From assembly GCF_020881035.1 (NCBI RefSeq), contig NZ_JAJITC010000004.1, positions 186,001 to 250,000 of the forward strand: 64,000 bases of DNA, read 5' to 3'. The notes under the pieces are model-generated. The model saw nothing but the letters and a program-made list of their open reading frames with translations. It searched no databases and was not told the DNA's origin. Source of the stretch: Paraburkholderia translucens (lineage in GTDB: Bacteria; Pseudomonadota; Gammaproteobacteria; Burkholderiales; Burkholderiaceae). Positions 54,396-63,362 of this stretch are shown in pieces. Made by a program: the position numbers and the translations under genes. The stretch's first letter is position 1; every line of letters begins with the position of its first letter.

Positions 54396-56836
54396 TCGTA
54401 GATGGAGCGGACCATCTCAGGGGTAATGGTGTCAGCGACAGAATAGCGAGGCCTTTGCTCGATGCCAGTGAAGCTGGCGCCAAAGAGTTCGGCATCCGTC
54501 TGCTGTTCGCGGATTACGTGCAGGTGACTGGCCTTATGGCCGCCGTCGTTGAACACCATCCGAATCTTGGACCAGTCATCGTGAAAGTACTCCTGTAGCA
54601 GCGGAACAATCTTGTGTTTCAAACGCTCCGCCAACGTCGGAAAATTATTGATGCCACACAGGTATGCGTGTCCGATAGCATGCTCGCGGTCGAAGAGATA
54701 CTCAATTCGGTCATTGAGCACAGTCAAAAGCGTGCGTAGGCTGATTTCGCATCCTGGCAATTCCTCTAGCACTGACGCGTCAGGGGTCAGCTCTATGAAA
54801 TGAAAGCGTCGACGCAGCGCAGTATCAATCAGCGCGATGGAGCGGTCGGCGGTATTCATAGTGCCGACGAGGTACAAATTTGGTGGAAGACCGAACGGCC
54901 GCTCGTCCGGAGAATACGGCAATCGCGCCGTCAACTCGTTGGCCGCCCCTAGCCGTTTGTCGTCTTCAATGAGGGTGATGAGCTCTCCAAAGGTCTTGGC
55001 GATATTCCCTCTGTTTATTTCATCGACAACAAGCACAAACCGCGCTAGCGACTCCTTGTGTTCTGGCGGCATGCCCAGTCTTGCGTCGATATTCTCCATC
55101 AGTCTGAGAACCGCCCAGAAGAATGACTGCGCGGAAAGTCGGACATCGACTGGCGTTACTATTTCTGAGCGCCGGGTCCAGAGGCCGTACAGGTGGTGCT
55201 TAGGCAGCGTGCATGGGGAACCCTGTCTCGGAACGAGAACTGTCAGGCTCCGCTCCTTCGGTCCGACCTTGACTTCGCATTCGTTGCCTCGGAACAACGT
55301 CGCCTTCACAAAGCCTTCCTCTGACTCATCAATGTCGGTCAGCAACTGACGGTATGCCCGTTCGAATCGTTCGCGGTCGCTTGTTGTTGCATCAACCGAC
55401 CGACGTGACGCTTCCCAATTGTTACGCGCTCGTTCTGCAATGCGTCGGAAGACTCCTGGGTCGACGTCGTAGCTCAGACCACCCTCGGCAGTCGGCTGCG
55501 GCCGAATTCCTTCGACGAAGTCCTGATACGCATACGAAGGATGAAACGTAACGAATTCAATCTGTCCGTCCGCTCTATACGAGTCGAAGCGTTGCTTCGT
55601 TGAAGGGTATTCCCCGGGCTCCATTAAACGGCTAACCTGGGCTCCCTCGATAATTGATACGGCCTCAGCAACCGAACGATAGGTCTTGCCCGTCCCCGGC
55701 GGACCGAAAAGTATGCGGTTAAGAGGTCCGGCTGCCCCCTGGGTACGTGGTTCGTCAACAACTTGTGCGGCTGTAGCGTCGTGACTCGCAACTGAATCGT
55801 CGGGCATCGGCTCCAGCGTTGCCAATTCCTCTAGGTCCAGACCAAAATATGGACGAAGGACCTGCTCCTCGAATTCGAGAAGTTTGTATTCTGGAACCTG
55901 CTGAAACGCGGACTGGCTGCGCAACGTCCAGACTTTTGAATTGCCGTCAGGCGAACCACGGTCGTGTGGAACGCTGAGCACTTCGTATCGACGTTTCAGC
56001 AACGGACCAATTTCGTGTGCAGTCTCCGACACCCCGGAATCAAGACGCCCCAGAAGCCGAACGTCGTGTCCTTGGCATAGGTAAAACAGGGCACCATTTG
56101 GCGCCTTGCGAAAACGCTCCGCCTCCTTCTCTCCGGCTTTATCGGGCAGAGCAACCACGTGCTGTCTAGTTAAGACTTCGAGTTCGGACGGCGGAAAAAT
56201 GTCGGGGTCATGGGACAACCTCCATATAGCGATTTTCTTTTTCGCCCAGCGAGGCCATACACGAGCTCCGAATTCAAGAATGCCTTCATTCGGCTGCATC
56301 CGCTGGAGTACCTGCCGGTACAACAATGGCATCGATTTCTGGTGCTCGGTTGCTCCGAGGAAGGCACGCAACATGAGGGGCTTAAAAACATTCACAATCA
56401 TCGGTTGCGCCCGGTCCTGATAGTGAAACGCAATCTTCCACTTGACAACGTCACCCAAGTCCGCTGCGTCGATTGCATCGAGGTCGCCGGCCGCCGCAGC
56501 CTCAGCTATTCGGACGACTATCGACCTCACTTTGTGGAATGCTTCGTCGGCTGTTTGTCCGAAACTCTGATACCAGCCAAACTCGTCGGAATAGGCAAGT
56601 CCTCGCCCAGATTCCTTCTCCAACTTGTTCGCACGGGCATAAACGCCGAACTTGAAGCCTGAGCCACCCGATATATTTCCAAGGTTCCCGAGTCTGATTT
56701 CTAGCCAGTAAACGAAGGAGTCTTTGGACCCTGCTTTCGTGTAGTCGTGAATGGACATCGAGCGCAACCGCTCAAGCGGCCATTCCTGAAGAAATTTGTC
56801 CCAATCTTGATAGTCTTGCTCGAAGTTCTCGCCCAT
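54392..56836 (-). CDS. mcrB: GTP-dependent restriction motor McrB
   Basis: 814 residues. The AAA+ domain has ILFGPPGTGKTYRSVAEAV (near residue 370), the Walker B LVVDEINRGNIAKTFGEL and LVGTMNTADRSIALIDTALR, where MNTAD is the guanine-reading motif of true McrB. The first 350 residues are the recognition part: DYTKAGSKDSFVYWLEIRL and a later block (ALFYLCQGHDVRLLGRLDSG) that could be an EVE/PUA-like modified-base reader. It differs from the E. coli McrB N-terminus, so its modification target cannot be assumed. Coupled to mcrC. Confidence 0.95.
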   Translation of the reverse strand: MGENFEQDYQDWDKFLQEWPLERLRSMSIHDYTKAGSKDSFVYWLEIRLGNLGNISGGSGFKFGVYARANKLEKESGRGLAYSDEFGWYQSFGQTADEAFHKVRSIVVRIAEAAAAGDLDAIDAADLGDVVKWKIAFHYQDRAQPMIVNVFKPLMLRAFLGATEHQKSMPLLYRQVLQRMQPNEGILEFGARVWPRWAKKKIAIWRLSHDPDIFPPSELEVLTRQHVVALPDKAGEKEAERFRKAPNGALFYLCQGHDVRLLGRLDSGVSETAHEIGPLLKRRYEVLSVPHDRGSPDGNSKVWTLRSQSAFQQVPEYKLLEFEEQVLRPYFGLDLEELATLEPMPDDSVASHDATAAQVVDEPRTQGAAGPLNRILFGPPGTGKTYRSVAEAVSIIEGAQVSRLMEPGEYPSTKQRFDSYRADGQIEFVTFHPSYAYQDFVEGIRPQPTAEGGLSYDVDPGVFRRIAERARNNWEASRRSVDATTSDRERFERAYRQLLTDIDESEEGFVKATLFRGNECEVKVGPKERSLTVLVPRQGSPCTLPKHHLYGLWTRRSEIVTPVDVRLSAQSFFWAVLRLMENIDARLGMPPEHKESLARFVLVVDEINRGNIAKTFGELITLIEDDKRLGAANELTARLPYSPDERPFGLPPNLYLVGTMNTADRSIALIDTALRRRFHFIELTPDASVLEELPGCEISLRTLLTVLNDRIEYLFDREHAIGHAYLCGINNFPTLAERLKHKIVPLLQEYFHDDWSKIRMVFNDGGHKASHLHVIREQQTDAELFGASFTGIEQRPRYSVADTITPEMVRSIYE

Positions 56837-57979
56837 TTCATTGCCATATGGTTGAGTGATTCAACAAGTCCTAGCGAATGTTGTCTTGCTCGCCGAGCAA
56901 CTTGACCATCTCGAGCGGAGAGATTTTGCGGGAAGACCGTTCCGCTCTTGGAGTTAGAAATGTGTCGGGATTGGTACTGGCCGTGCTCTTCGCTTAGGCT
57001 TCCGCCATAACGGCTGCTTTGATTGACTTCCGTATGCAATCGAGGCGTCATGGTACGGCGCCCCGCGGGATGCAGCGACCGAACGCTGAATGCATGTAAT
57101 CAGCCGCGCAGCCCCACCCGACCAGGTGAAGGAGGATAGTGCTTGATGGCTCACGTGCTCGGAGTCATTGACTTTGGTAAGCTCGACCGCAACTGCGCAA
57201 CGCATCGAATACTTAAAACCGGGTGCAGCAGGTCGCATCGAGGGTAATTTTACTCCCTGGTCCAAACGTTGTCGGTCAACCATCTCCTTAGGCGGCCGCG
57301 GTCCATCCGTTGCCAACAGGCCGTTGCGCATCTTCATGAATGTGTCAAGTCGTTGAAGCCGCGAGGGTCACGCAGGCGCGGCCATCTGTAAGCATGACGA
57401 AAGCGAAATTTCATGTCCAATGCATCATTTCGCTGTCGCGCTAGATTGAGTTGAAGACATCTCGCGATGCGTCGTTATGGGTGAAAACGTGACGGCACCG
57501 TGCGCAGCATATACTTCGCGAGCATCGCGTTGGTCGGATGTTCGCATATTTCGATATAGGGGCAGTGTGTATGAAATCCCTACCGGGCAGTCGCGCTTCT
57601 CGCTAGCATCTGCATGAGCGACTGCGAAACGTTGTGCAGCACGCAGTCGGGACGTCGGGCACGTCGGTGAGCAGTTCGTTACCGTCTGGCAAGAGCGAGG
57701 CGGCACTGATGGGCAAGAACTGCAAGGCATAGCTCGCGGCGATACGGTCGAGGCCAGAGACGGCACCTTGTTCGTCACGGCATGTCATATGGCATCGTGG
57801 CGGCTACCCAGCGGGTGCAGTACGTTGTGGTGAGCGACACGAAGACGCTGCTGGTTGACGGCAAGCAGCGCGGCCGGCACAGTGACGGACGAATCAGCGC
57901 TAGTGGCGACTGGTGACGGTCCGCTGGAGCAAAGAGCTAGAACGTCGCGACGGCCACTTCTGCAACAGCGGAGGCTGCA
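56837..57979. other. Long stretch without a credible gene
   Basis: 1,143 nt upstream of mcrB. Open frames on both strands are short, disagree in composition with neighbours and match nothing I know. A 44-codon ORF at 57782-57916 (MSYGIVAATQRVQYVVVSDT) and a plus-strand frame around 57680-57800 (EQFVTVWQERGGTDGQELQG) look protein-like and may be pieces of small island genes. The mcrB promoter must lie near 56840-56950. Confidence 0.45.
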
Positions 57980-58393
57980 ATGAGCACCGAGGATGTGATG
58001 TCGACCTGGGAGTATCGCGAGGAGCGTCGCGATGGGTTTCGACCGCTGCTCGACCACGAAGGCATGCCGCGCGAGGACGTTCCAACGGATTCCACCGCGC
58101 TGGCAAGACTCGCGTCAGTCATTTACCTGAATGCCCGCGAATTGACTCCCGAGCAACTTGCGAATGCAATTTGCTGGCTCAAGACCTGGAAAATCGACCG
58201 CACCTCACCCGCGCGACGCGGATTCTCGGAGTTCAGTGCAGTACTGGATGGCCTTCGGAATAATCCTGAACAGGCGGACCTGCAGAAGCGGGCACGGCGC
58301 TATCTCCTTGGGTCCCGAATGCTGACGGTGGTCCTATCTCTGTGCGGCTTGGTGTTTCTCCTGCACATCAGCTCCGGCAACGGGCGCTGGTAG
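57980..58393 (+). CDS. Small protein with C-terminal membrane anchor
   Basis: 137 residues. The soluble part (MSTEDVMSTWEYREERRDGF, ALARLASVIYLNARELTPEQ) is followed by SRMLTVVLSLCGLVFLLHIS, a single hydrophobic helix at the C-terminus, then a short tail. AGCGGAGGCTGCA precedes the ATG. Tail-anchored small proteins occur in defence islands, but no function can be assigned. Confidence 0.5.
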   Translation: MSTEDVMSTWEYREERRDGFRPLLDHEGMPREDVPTDSTALARLASVIYLNARELTPEQLANAICWLKTWKIDRTSPARRGFSEFSAVLDGLRNNPEQADLQKRARRYLLGSRMLTVVLSLCGLVFLLHISSGNGRW

Positions 58394-58607
58394 CTTTCGG
58401 AATCTTCGCTTTGTTTCCCTCGGCGCGCTCGAAAAAAAGTCGCGCAAACTCCCTGATGCTCATCGTCGCGCCAAACATCCGGACGAACTTGCGATAGTCA
58501 GCTTGAATCTGGGCCCAGTACCCACAATCCGTAGGCGTAGAACTCGCGACAATTAAGCGAAGACGACGGGACGCCTTCCTAGCCGGTGCGCACAGCTTGG
58601 CTATCGG
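58368..58607 (-). pseudogene. Fragment of an unknown gene
   Basis: 80 codons open on the minus strand directly after the next gene's stop, without an ATG or GTG near the front: TDCGYWAQIQADYRKFVRMF and SIREFARLFFERAEGNKAKI. It looks like genuine protein sequence whose beginning is missing. It overlaps the end of the previous gene in the opposite direction. Confidence 0.35.
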
Positions 58608-58955
58608 TCAACGCCTTTTCTTGTACTTAGCGCCTTTCGTCGTGAACTCCACATCGTAGTCCTTGAACAGAGCGATGATTGATGTGATTCCCATAAACGC
58701 TACGAAAATAATCGCAGATATCTCCATTCCAGTAAGAGCGGCTACGGGGACGAGACCCATCGTAGAGAGGCCACCCGAGGGAATGGCAGTCAGGGCAATG
58801 ACGCTAAGCGCGGCTATTGCCGCCGGGCCCAAAGTCGCAACGGTCCTCGCGCTCTTCAGCTTACCAGCAAGTTCACCGGTAACGAGAATCTCATCGACCT
58901 TAGCCTCTTGAGCTGCCTTTAGTTCTTCCGACGTAGTCACAGTGACAGATGCCAT
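58608..58955 (-). CDS. Small two-helix membrane protein
   Basis: 115 residues. A charged N-terminal segment (SEELKAAQEAKVDEILVTGE) is followed by two hydrophobic stretches, GPAAIAALSVIALTAI and GMEISAIIFVAFMGITSIIA, then a basic end (FTTKGAKYKKRR). The N-terminal segment resembles a short module that I associate with small membrane proteins in accessory regions. A good GGAGAT precedes the start. It could be a pore-forming effector; that is inference only. Confidence 0.55.
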   Translation of the reverse strand: MASVTVTTSEELKAAQEAKVDEILVTGELAGKLKSARTVATLGPAAIAALSVIALTAIPSGGLSTMGLVPVAALTGMEISAIIFVAFMGITSIIALFKDYDVEFTTKGAKYKKRR

Positions 58956-59297
58956 GTTATCTCCAGGTTAAAAGCGCCACCGGTCCCGCGTATCAGACGC
59001 GGCAGCAGTGTCCGGGCTTGAGGGTCGTTTATTGAATCGGACTGACGCGCATCAGACTTTACGGCAGCTATTGGCGAACCTTTCGTCTGCCATGGGCGTG
59101 AGCACCATTTCATGTAGCAAGGGCCAATTCTCAGTTATGTCTCCCTCTACACTTCCACCAGTGCGGCAAGTTGTCACGTGCAAAAGCCTGTCAGGAGCCG
59201 CGGGCACTTATTTTTCACATCCCGTCCCTTCATCAAACCGAGCTATCGACGTATCAACGCCAAACTTCCTAATGGAACTCCGTCGGCTTCGTCGTTA
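58956..59297. other. Intergenic, no gene seen
   Basis: 342 nt between the membrane protein start and a DUF2971-like fragment. It may contain the lost N-terminal half of that gene in decayed form; no frame shows it. Confidence 0.4.
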
Positions 59298-59735
59298 ATG
59301 GCAGACACAGAAAGAAGAGCGAAGGTTGACTACCGCTCAAGCCGATTTATACACGTCAGCGACCTGCATCAGTGGTTGATTAAGGGCTCGACGGCTGCGG
59401 AGAAGAAAATCTTTGAGCAGTACTTTTTTGCAAAGGCGCCTCAATGGCGCTATGAGCGCGAGTGGCGCGCCGTCTCTCCAATAAATGCGGCGCAAGACCG
59501 GCCGTCTCGTACCCGTCAGTCCAATTTGTTGGTTGCCCGTGTGTTGAAGCTAGCTACGGACCAGCGCGTGCAATTCAAGGTAGCGATGTTCGATGCTGTC
59601 GAAGTCGGAAAAGTACGTCAAAACAGATTGGGAAGATATTCGGAGAGATACAAGCGCCTGCGCCCCCGCCGTATCGAGCTTGGACCAAACGGCAGATATA
59701 TCAGTCGACGAGTCGACTTTCGGTTTGTCGGGTAG
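59298..59735 (+). pseudogene. C-terminal part of a DUF2971 protein
   Basis: 146 codons containing FEQYFFAKAPQWRYEREWRA, the K-x-W-x-YE-x-EWR signature of DUF2971, with SRFIHVSDLHQWLIKGSTAA before it. Family members are about 250-300 residues and carry an N-terminal half that is not visible here. ATG 59298 gives an open frame, so it might still be translated. Confidence 0.55.
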
Positions 59736-60013
59736 CCCTCTCAAGCTCTCAAGCTCGGCTGCCGATATTCCGACTGGGCTGGATAAGCCGAGCGGACGAC
59801 CGACAATGTAAAAAGCCCTCACTACGAGCAGCTGATGCTTCATTGTCTGAGGCGGTCTGTACGTACCTCAATATCGGTGGCAGATTACATGCCGATTCCC
59901 GAAGCTTCGAATCGCTTAATGGACGGGAGAGAGGTCGTTACGACAACGTCGAACGCGGTTCTTCATCCGACCAAGTGTTGTCCAATTCAAACGAAATCTA
60001 TCAAGCAGCTACC

Positions 60014-60508
60014 ATGGTAAAAGACTCGACAATTCTTCTCCTCCAGTTCACAGCTACACTCTTTATGGCCGCCGACTACTTTTTTGATGGAAAGCAGCGC
60101 GACAGAATCAATGGACTGATACAGCGGGTGACGCAGCCCATTCACGACAGCGCCGATGATGACATGAAGGACCTGATAGCAACTGCGGGACAACAGTGGA
60201 TAGGCTTGTTTCTCGCATTGGCCTTCCTGATTTTCGCTTTGCTTGCGAACGTGTTTCTAAAGAAATATGGAACACTACTACCGGTCTGGTTCGTGATTAC
60301 AGCGTCCTTGGTCTTCCTGATGTTGCTTTCTGGCATCCTTCCCAAACTCGCATATTTCGCGACCCGCATAGTTGTTCCGTTCGCTCTCGCTGCGGGGACA
60401 CGTACGATTGCGTTGTTTTTGCTCCGATGTCCCAAAGGCTCTGTGTTCGGGATTGGGTTCTTGATTCTCATGACCTCATTCGTCTGCCGCGTTCTAAACC
60501 TCAAATAA
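60014..60508 (+). CDS. Hypothetical membrane protein
   Basis: 164 residues with four hydrophobic segments: STILLLQFTATLFMAADYFF, QQWIGLFLALAFLIFALLAN, LPVWFVITASLVFLMLLSGI and a C-terminal pair ending FGIGFLILMTSFVC. A charged loop (DGKQRDRINGLIQRVTQPIH) separates the first two. ATG 60014 is the first start after the unrelated upstream part of the frame. No family recognised. Confidence 0.5.
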   Translation: MVKDSTILLLQFTATLFMAADYFFDGKQRDRINGLIQRVTQPIHDSADDDMKDLIATAGQQWIGLFLALAFLIFALLANVFLKKYGTLLPVWFVITASLVFLMLLSGILPKLAYFATRIVVPFALAAGTRTIALFLLRCPKGSVFGIGFLILMTSFVCRVLNLK

Positions 60509-61180
60509 GAACTCGACACCTACATACAAGCATTATACGGAAACGTCAGGTCACGGGAGGAAGTCGCGAAATAGCCCCAACAGCGGCGCCATAGTGCCGC
60601 GGCGCACACCTCACAACACTCCTGCCGTTCTCCGTGGGCGACAGTCCCTCGTTCGACCAGCCTCACGTGCTGTGAGGCGGAATTCGAAAAATGTCGATTG
60701 CACATCCGATTTGAACGACTTCGAAGACGAACCGACAGAGCCCGTCGACCAGTCGAGCTCCTTAAATTCATACGCTGAAGGTTTTCTGGGAAGACCGGTT
60801 GTTACTTCCTTCGAATCGGGATGCGATAGCCGCCTACGTATGACCTTGTCTCGTCAACTTTGATGCAAGGTGTTGAGCGTCCGTCGCCATGTAAACACGT
60901 AGTCACATCGAGATGTCCTCCCTGGCCATCAAGATATGCCTCGCGCTGTTCGAGTTCAGCCTTCGACCCTCTCGCGGACATCGGACTGACCCAATGCGTT
61001 CACTTGGCGGACCTTCGAACAGCTGAAAATTATGGCCGCCCATGTGTGGCAGCCGAAGGTGGCATACGGGTCAATAAGGCGTCGGCGCCCACAAACTTGA
61101 ACCTACGCCGTACGATTCGCTTCGCCACACAGTGGTTTATTCTGTAGCTGAGTGAAGCGGAGGGTCAAAAAGGCATTCTG
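60509..61180. other. Intergenic, no gene seen
   Basis: 672 nt before vsr. Frames are short and unlike proteins; no hairpin or repeat stood out. Confidence 0.45.
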
Positions 61181-61600
61181 ATGGTCGACATACTCACTGC
61201 GGAGCAGCGGAGCGCCCGTATGCGGCGGGTGCGCCAGACAGGAACAAACATAGAGCTGCGATTGCGACGCGCGCTCTGGGCGGCAGGTCTCCGGTATCGC
61301 CTGAAGGCTGCAGATTCCCTGCCGGGGAGACCGGATGTAGTATTTCCCTCCGTCAAGGTCGCCGTTTTCGTCGATGGGTGCTTCTGGCACGGATGTCCGC
61401 TACATGGCACTAAACCAGCATCTAATGCGTCATTTTGGGCAGAAAAAATCAGGCGGAACCAAGAGCGAGACCAACAGGTCGATGACAAACTATCCGCAGC
61501 CGGGTGGCGTGTTGTACGCGTGTGGGAGCATGAAGTGAAAAAAGACCTGACGGGGTGCGTAAGCCGGATACGTGTCGCGATTCAAACCGCGGACAGATAG
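61181..61600 (+). CDS. vsr: Very short patch repair endonuclease Vsr
   Basis: Nicks beside T:G mismatches made by deamination of 5-methylcytosine. 139 residues with the family motifs in order: RMRRVRQTGTNIELRLRRAL, GRPDVVFPSVKVAVFVDGCF (catalytic Asp), FWHGCPLHG (zinc and His residues), and RVVRVWEHEVKKD. It faces the HEPN gene and overlaps its 3' end by 19 nt. Vsr genes travel with cytosine methyltransferases, and one lies 1.8 kb to the right. Confidence 0.95.
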   Translation: MVDILTAEQRSARMRRVRQTGTNIELRLRRALWAAGLRYRLKAADSLPGRPDVVFPSVKVAVFVDGCFWHGCPLHGTKPASNASFWAEKIRRNQERDQQVDDKLSAAGWRVVRVWEHEVKKDLTGCVSRIRVAIQTADR

Positions 61601-62208
61601 TGACGCTGAGTGAGAAATTCTTCAACGTCGTTGAGCACTGCGGCTAGCAGGGTACTTACGCGTTCAAAGTCGCGAATGAGCTCGCTCGCAGTCAGGTCCT
61701 TGCCGTAATCGCCAAAGGATTCCGCGCCGTGCGCAAGCCGGTTTCTGGCCACCATAATGGCGTTAAGGCGCTCCTCTTTGTAGGCATTGGTCGTTTTAAT
61801 CCCGAATTCGGTTAATTTTTCGCGTATTTTTTTCGAATTCACATTTCCGTTGAATACCTTGGCCTTGTCAAATGTGCAGCCAATGATGTCGGTGGTTATG
61901 GCGACCAGCTTATCCGTTAGCTTGTCTGCAGCCACGTTTTTAACGTTCGCAAGCACTGCAACCTTGAGGCATGTACTCAGTGAGTCGAATGCCACTTTTC
62001 TCATTTGCAATTCGTCAAATATGGCCTCTACCGCGTTGGTCATGGTCGACTCAACTAGGTTGTAAAGCAACAACATCGCGGCGGCCTTCATAGTGGGCGG
62101 CAATCCCTTGGGGATGCTGTGGTCCGTCGATTCTGTGTCTTCAAGCCAATCGAGATAGTCTTTGATTTCGGCACATCGTTTGTCGAAGTCAGCGCGAACG
62201 GAGTGCAT
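61582..62208 (-). CDS. MAE_28990-type HEPN protein
   Basis: 208 residues, all-helical. The HEPN RNase motif R-x4-H appears as VARNRLAHGAESFGDY near residue 155. The N-terminal part MHSVRADFDKRCAEIKDYLD and AAAMLLLYNLVESTMTNAVE is typical of the MAE_28990/MAE_18760 family of predicted RNases in conflict systems. It starts 4 nt after the DUF262 stop, so the pair is co-translated. Likely an RNA-cutting effector. Confidence 0.87.
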   Translation of the reverse strand: MHSVRADFDKRCAEIKDYLDWLEDTESTDHSIPKGLPPTMKAAAMLLLYNLVESTMTNAVEAIFDELQMRKVAFDSLSTCLKVAVLANVKNVAADKLTDKLVAITTDIIGCTFDKAKVFNGNVNSKKIREKLTEFGIKTTNAYKEERLNAIMVARNRLAHGAESFGDYGKDLTASELIRDFERVSTLLAAVLNDVEEFLTQRHYLSAV

Positions 62209-62211
62209 TTT

Positions 62212-63309
62212 TTATACGCGCAGAAGTTGGTCTCGGACGAATTCGATACGGGCTTTCACCTTGGGCCGCGAATTGCTCGCGTCGGAAACTGTATGTTTCG
62301 AAAATTCCTCTGACGCTAACCAGTCGGCAATATCTTGCTTCGAGGTATTGAGCGCAGGGTTTTTCAGTAGTGCGAGTGTTACGCCGACAGAAATTGCTTC
62401 GAAACGGACTCGTGGAACGGACGAGTTAGTAGGAGATTTCCGGAAGCCAAAGGGAAAATTGTCGCGAACGAACTCAAGCATCGTCACAAAGCGGGCGAGC
62501 AACTTCTCCTTATCAAATTTGTTCTGATGGTCCTTCAGGTAGCTGTCAAGGAAGCTTCGCACGCTATGACTGAATTGTTCATAGCGGTCGGCATACGCGA
62601 AATAACGAAGTACCATCTCTTCCGCTTCTTCCCTCCTTTGCTTGCGATAGGAAATCGGACACACTTCGTTAAACAGCGGAAGGGCAGCGCATTCCGCGAT
62701 GAAATCGTAGAAGGGTCCTGTAAAGATGCCCTTGCGTTTTTCCATCGCCCTGAGCTCGTCGCTGCCTGTATTGATGCGTTCAAATATGTCGCGCCTGACC
62801 GATTCCGTTGCTTTCTCCGATAATTCAATCACACGAATAGGGCGCCGCTTGAACTTTCTCTGGCGTGAGAGTTCGATGTCCGAAAAGCTGAATCCGTTCA
62901 GTTTGGACAGCTTCTCTAGGCCGTCGAGAATCAGCTCGTCGTTTAGGAAGGCCGCGAGAGTGCGAATGCGTTGCGAACCGTCGACGATTTCGACACGACC
63001 TTCGTCCGAATCGATGTCTTTCGCAAGGGAAGCCGTGAACACATAAGGTATCGGGAGACCCAGCATCACCGACTCGATGAACTTGCTTTGACGGTCGGGG
63101 TTCCATACGAAGTCGCGCTGGTAGGCCGGAACGAAAAGTTCGTTAGCGTCCTCGGGCTCTCCTTCGAGATACTTCTGCACGATGAGTTCGACCGTGTATT
63201 CCTTTGTTTCGTAGTCGACGTCAGTTTGCAGCTCACGAACCTGCGCTTCAGCTGCCGTTTTGTCTTCGTCCGTGATAAACCGCAGCTGGTTTCGTGCTGT
63301 CGTTGCCAT
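62212..63309 (-). CDS. DUF262 protein (GmrSD/ParB-like N-terminal domain)
   Basis: 365 residues. ELFVPAYQRDFVWNPDRQSK and VEIVDGSQRIRTLAAFLND are the two hallmarks of DUF262; the usual DGQQR is DGSQR here. FERINTGSDELRAMEKRKGI follows. There is no HNH (DUF1524) domain, so it is the short form; nuclease or NTPase activity would have to come from the DUF262 fold or the partner. It is flanked by a cytosine methyltransferase and the HEPN gene on the same strand. Confidence 0.88.
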   Translation of the reverse strand: MATTARNQLRFITDEDKTAAEAQVRELQTDVDYETKEYTVELIVQKYLEGEPEDANELFVPAYQRDFVWNPDRQSKFIESVMLGLPIPYVFTASLAKDIDSDEGRVEIVDGSQRIRTLAAFLNDELILDGLEKLSKLNGFSFSDIELSRQRKFKRRPIRVIELSEKATESVRRDIFERINTGSDELRAMEKRKGIFTGPFYDFIAECAALPLFNEVCPISYRKQRREEAEEMVLRYFAYADRYEQFSHSVRSFLDSYLKDHQNKFDKEKLLARFVTMLEFVRDNFPFGFRKSPTNSSVPRVRFEAISVGVTLALLKNPALNTSKQDIADWLASEEFSKHTVSDASNSRPKVKARIEFVRDQLLRV

Positions 63310-63362
63310 GGTAAATTACCTGAAATGTTCCGTATCTCGCGCTGCGTCCCTCAACATCAATG

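Noticed and set aside
56954..57337. A 127-codon minus-strand ORF upstream of mcrB
   Set aside because: No ribosome site, mixed composition and no recognisable domain; the opposite strand has an equally open frame.
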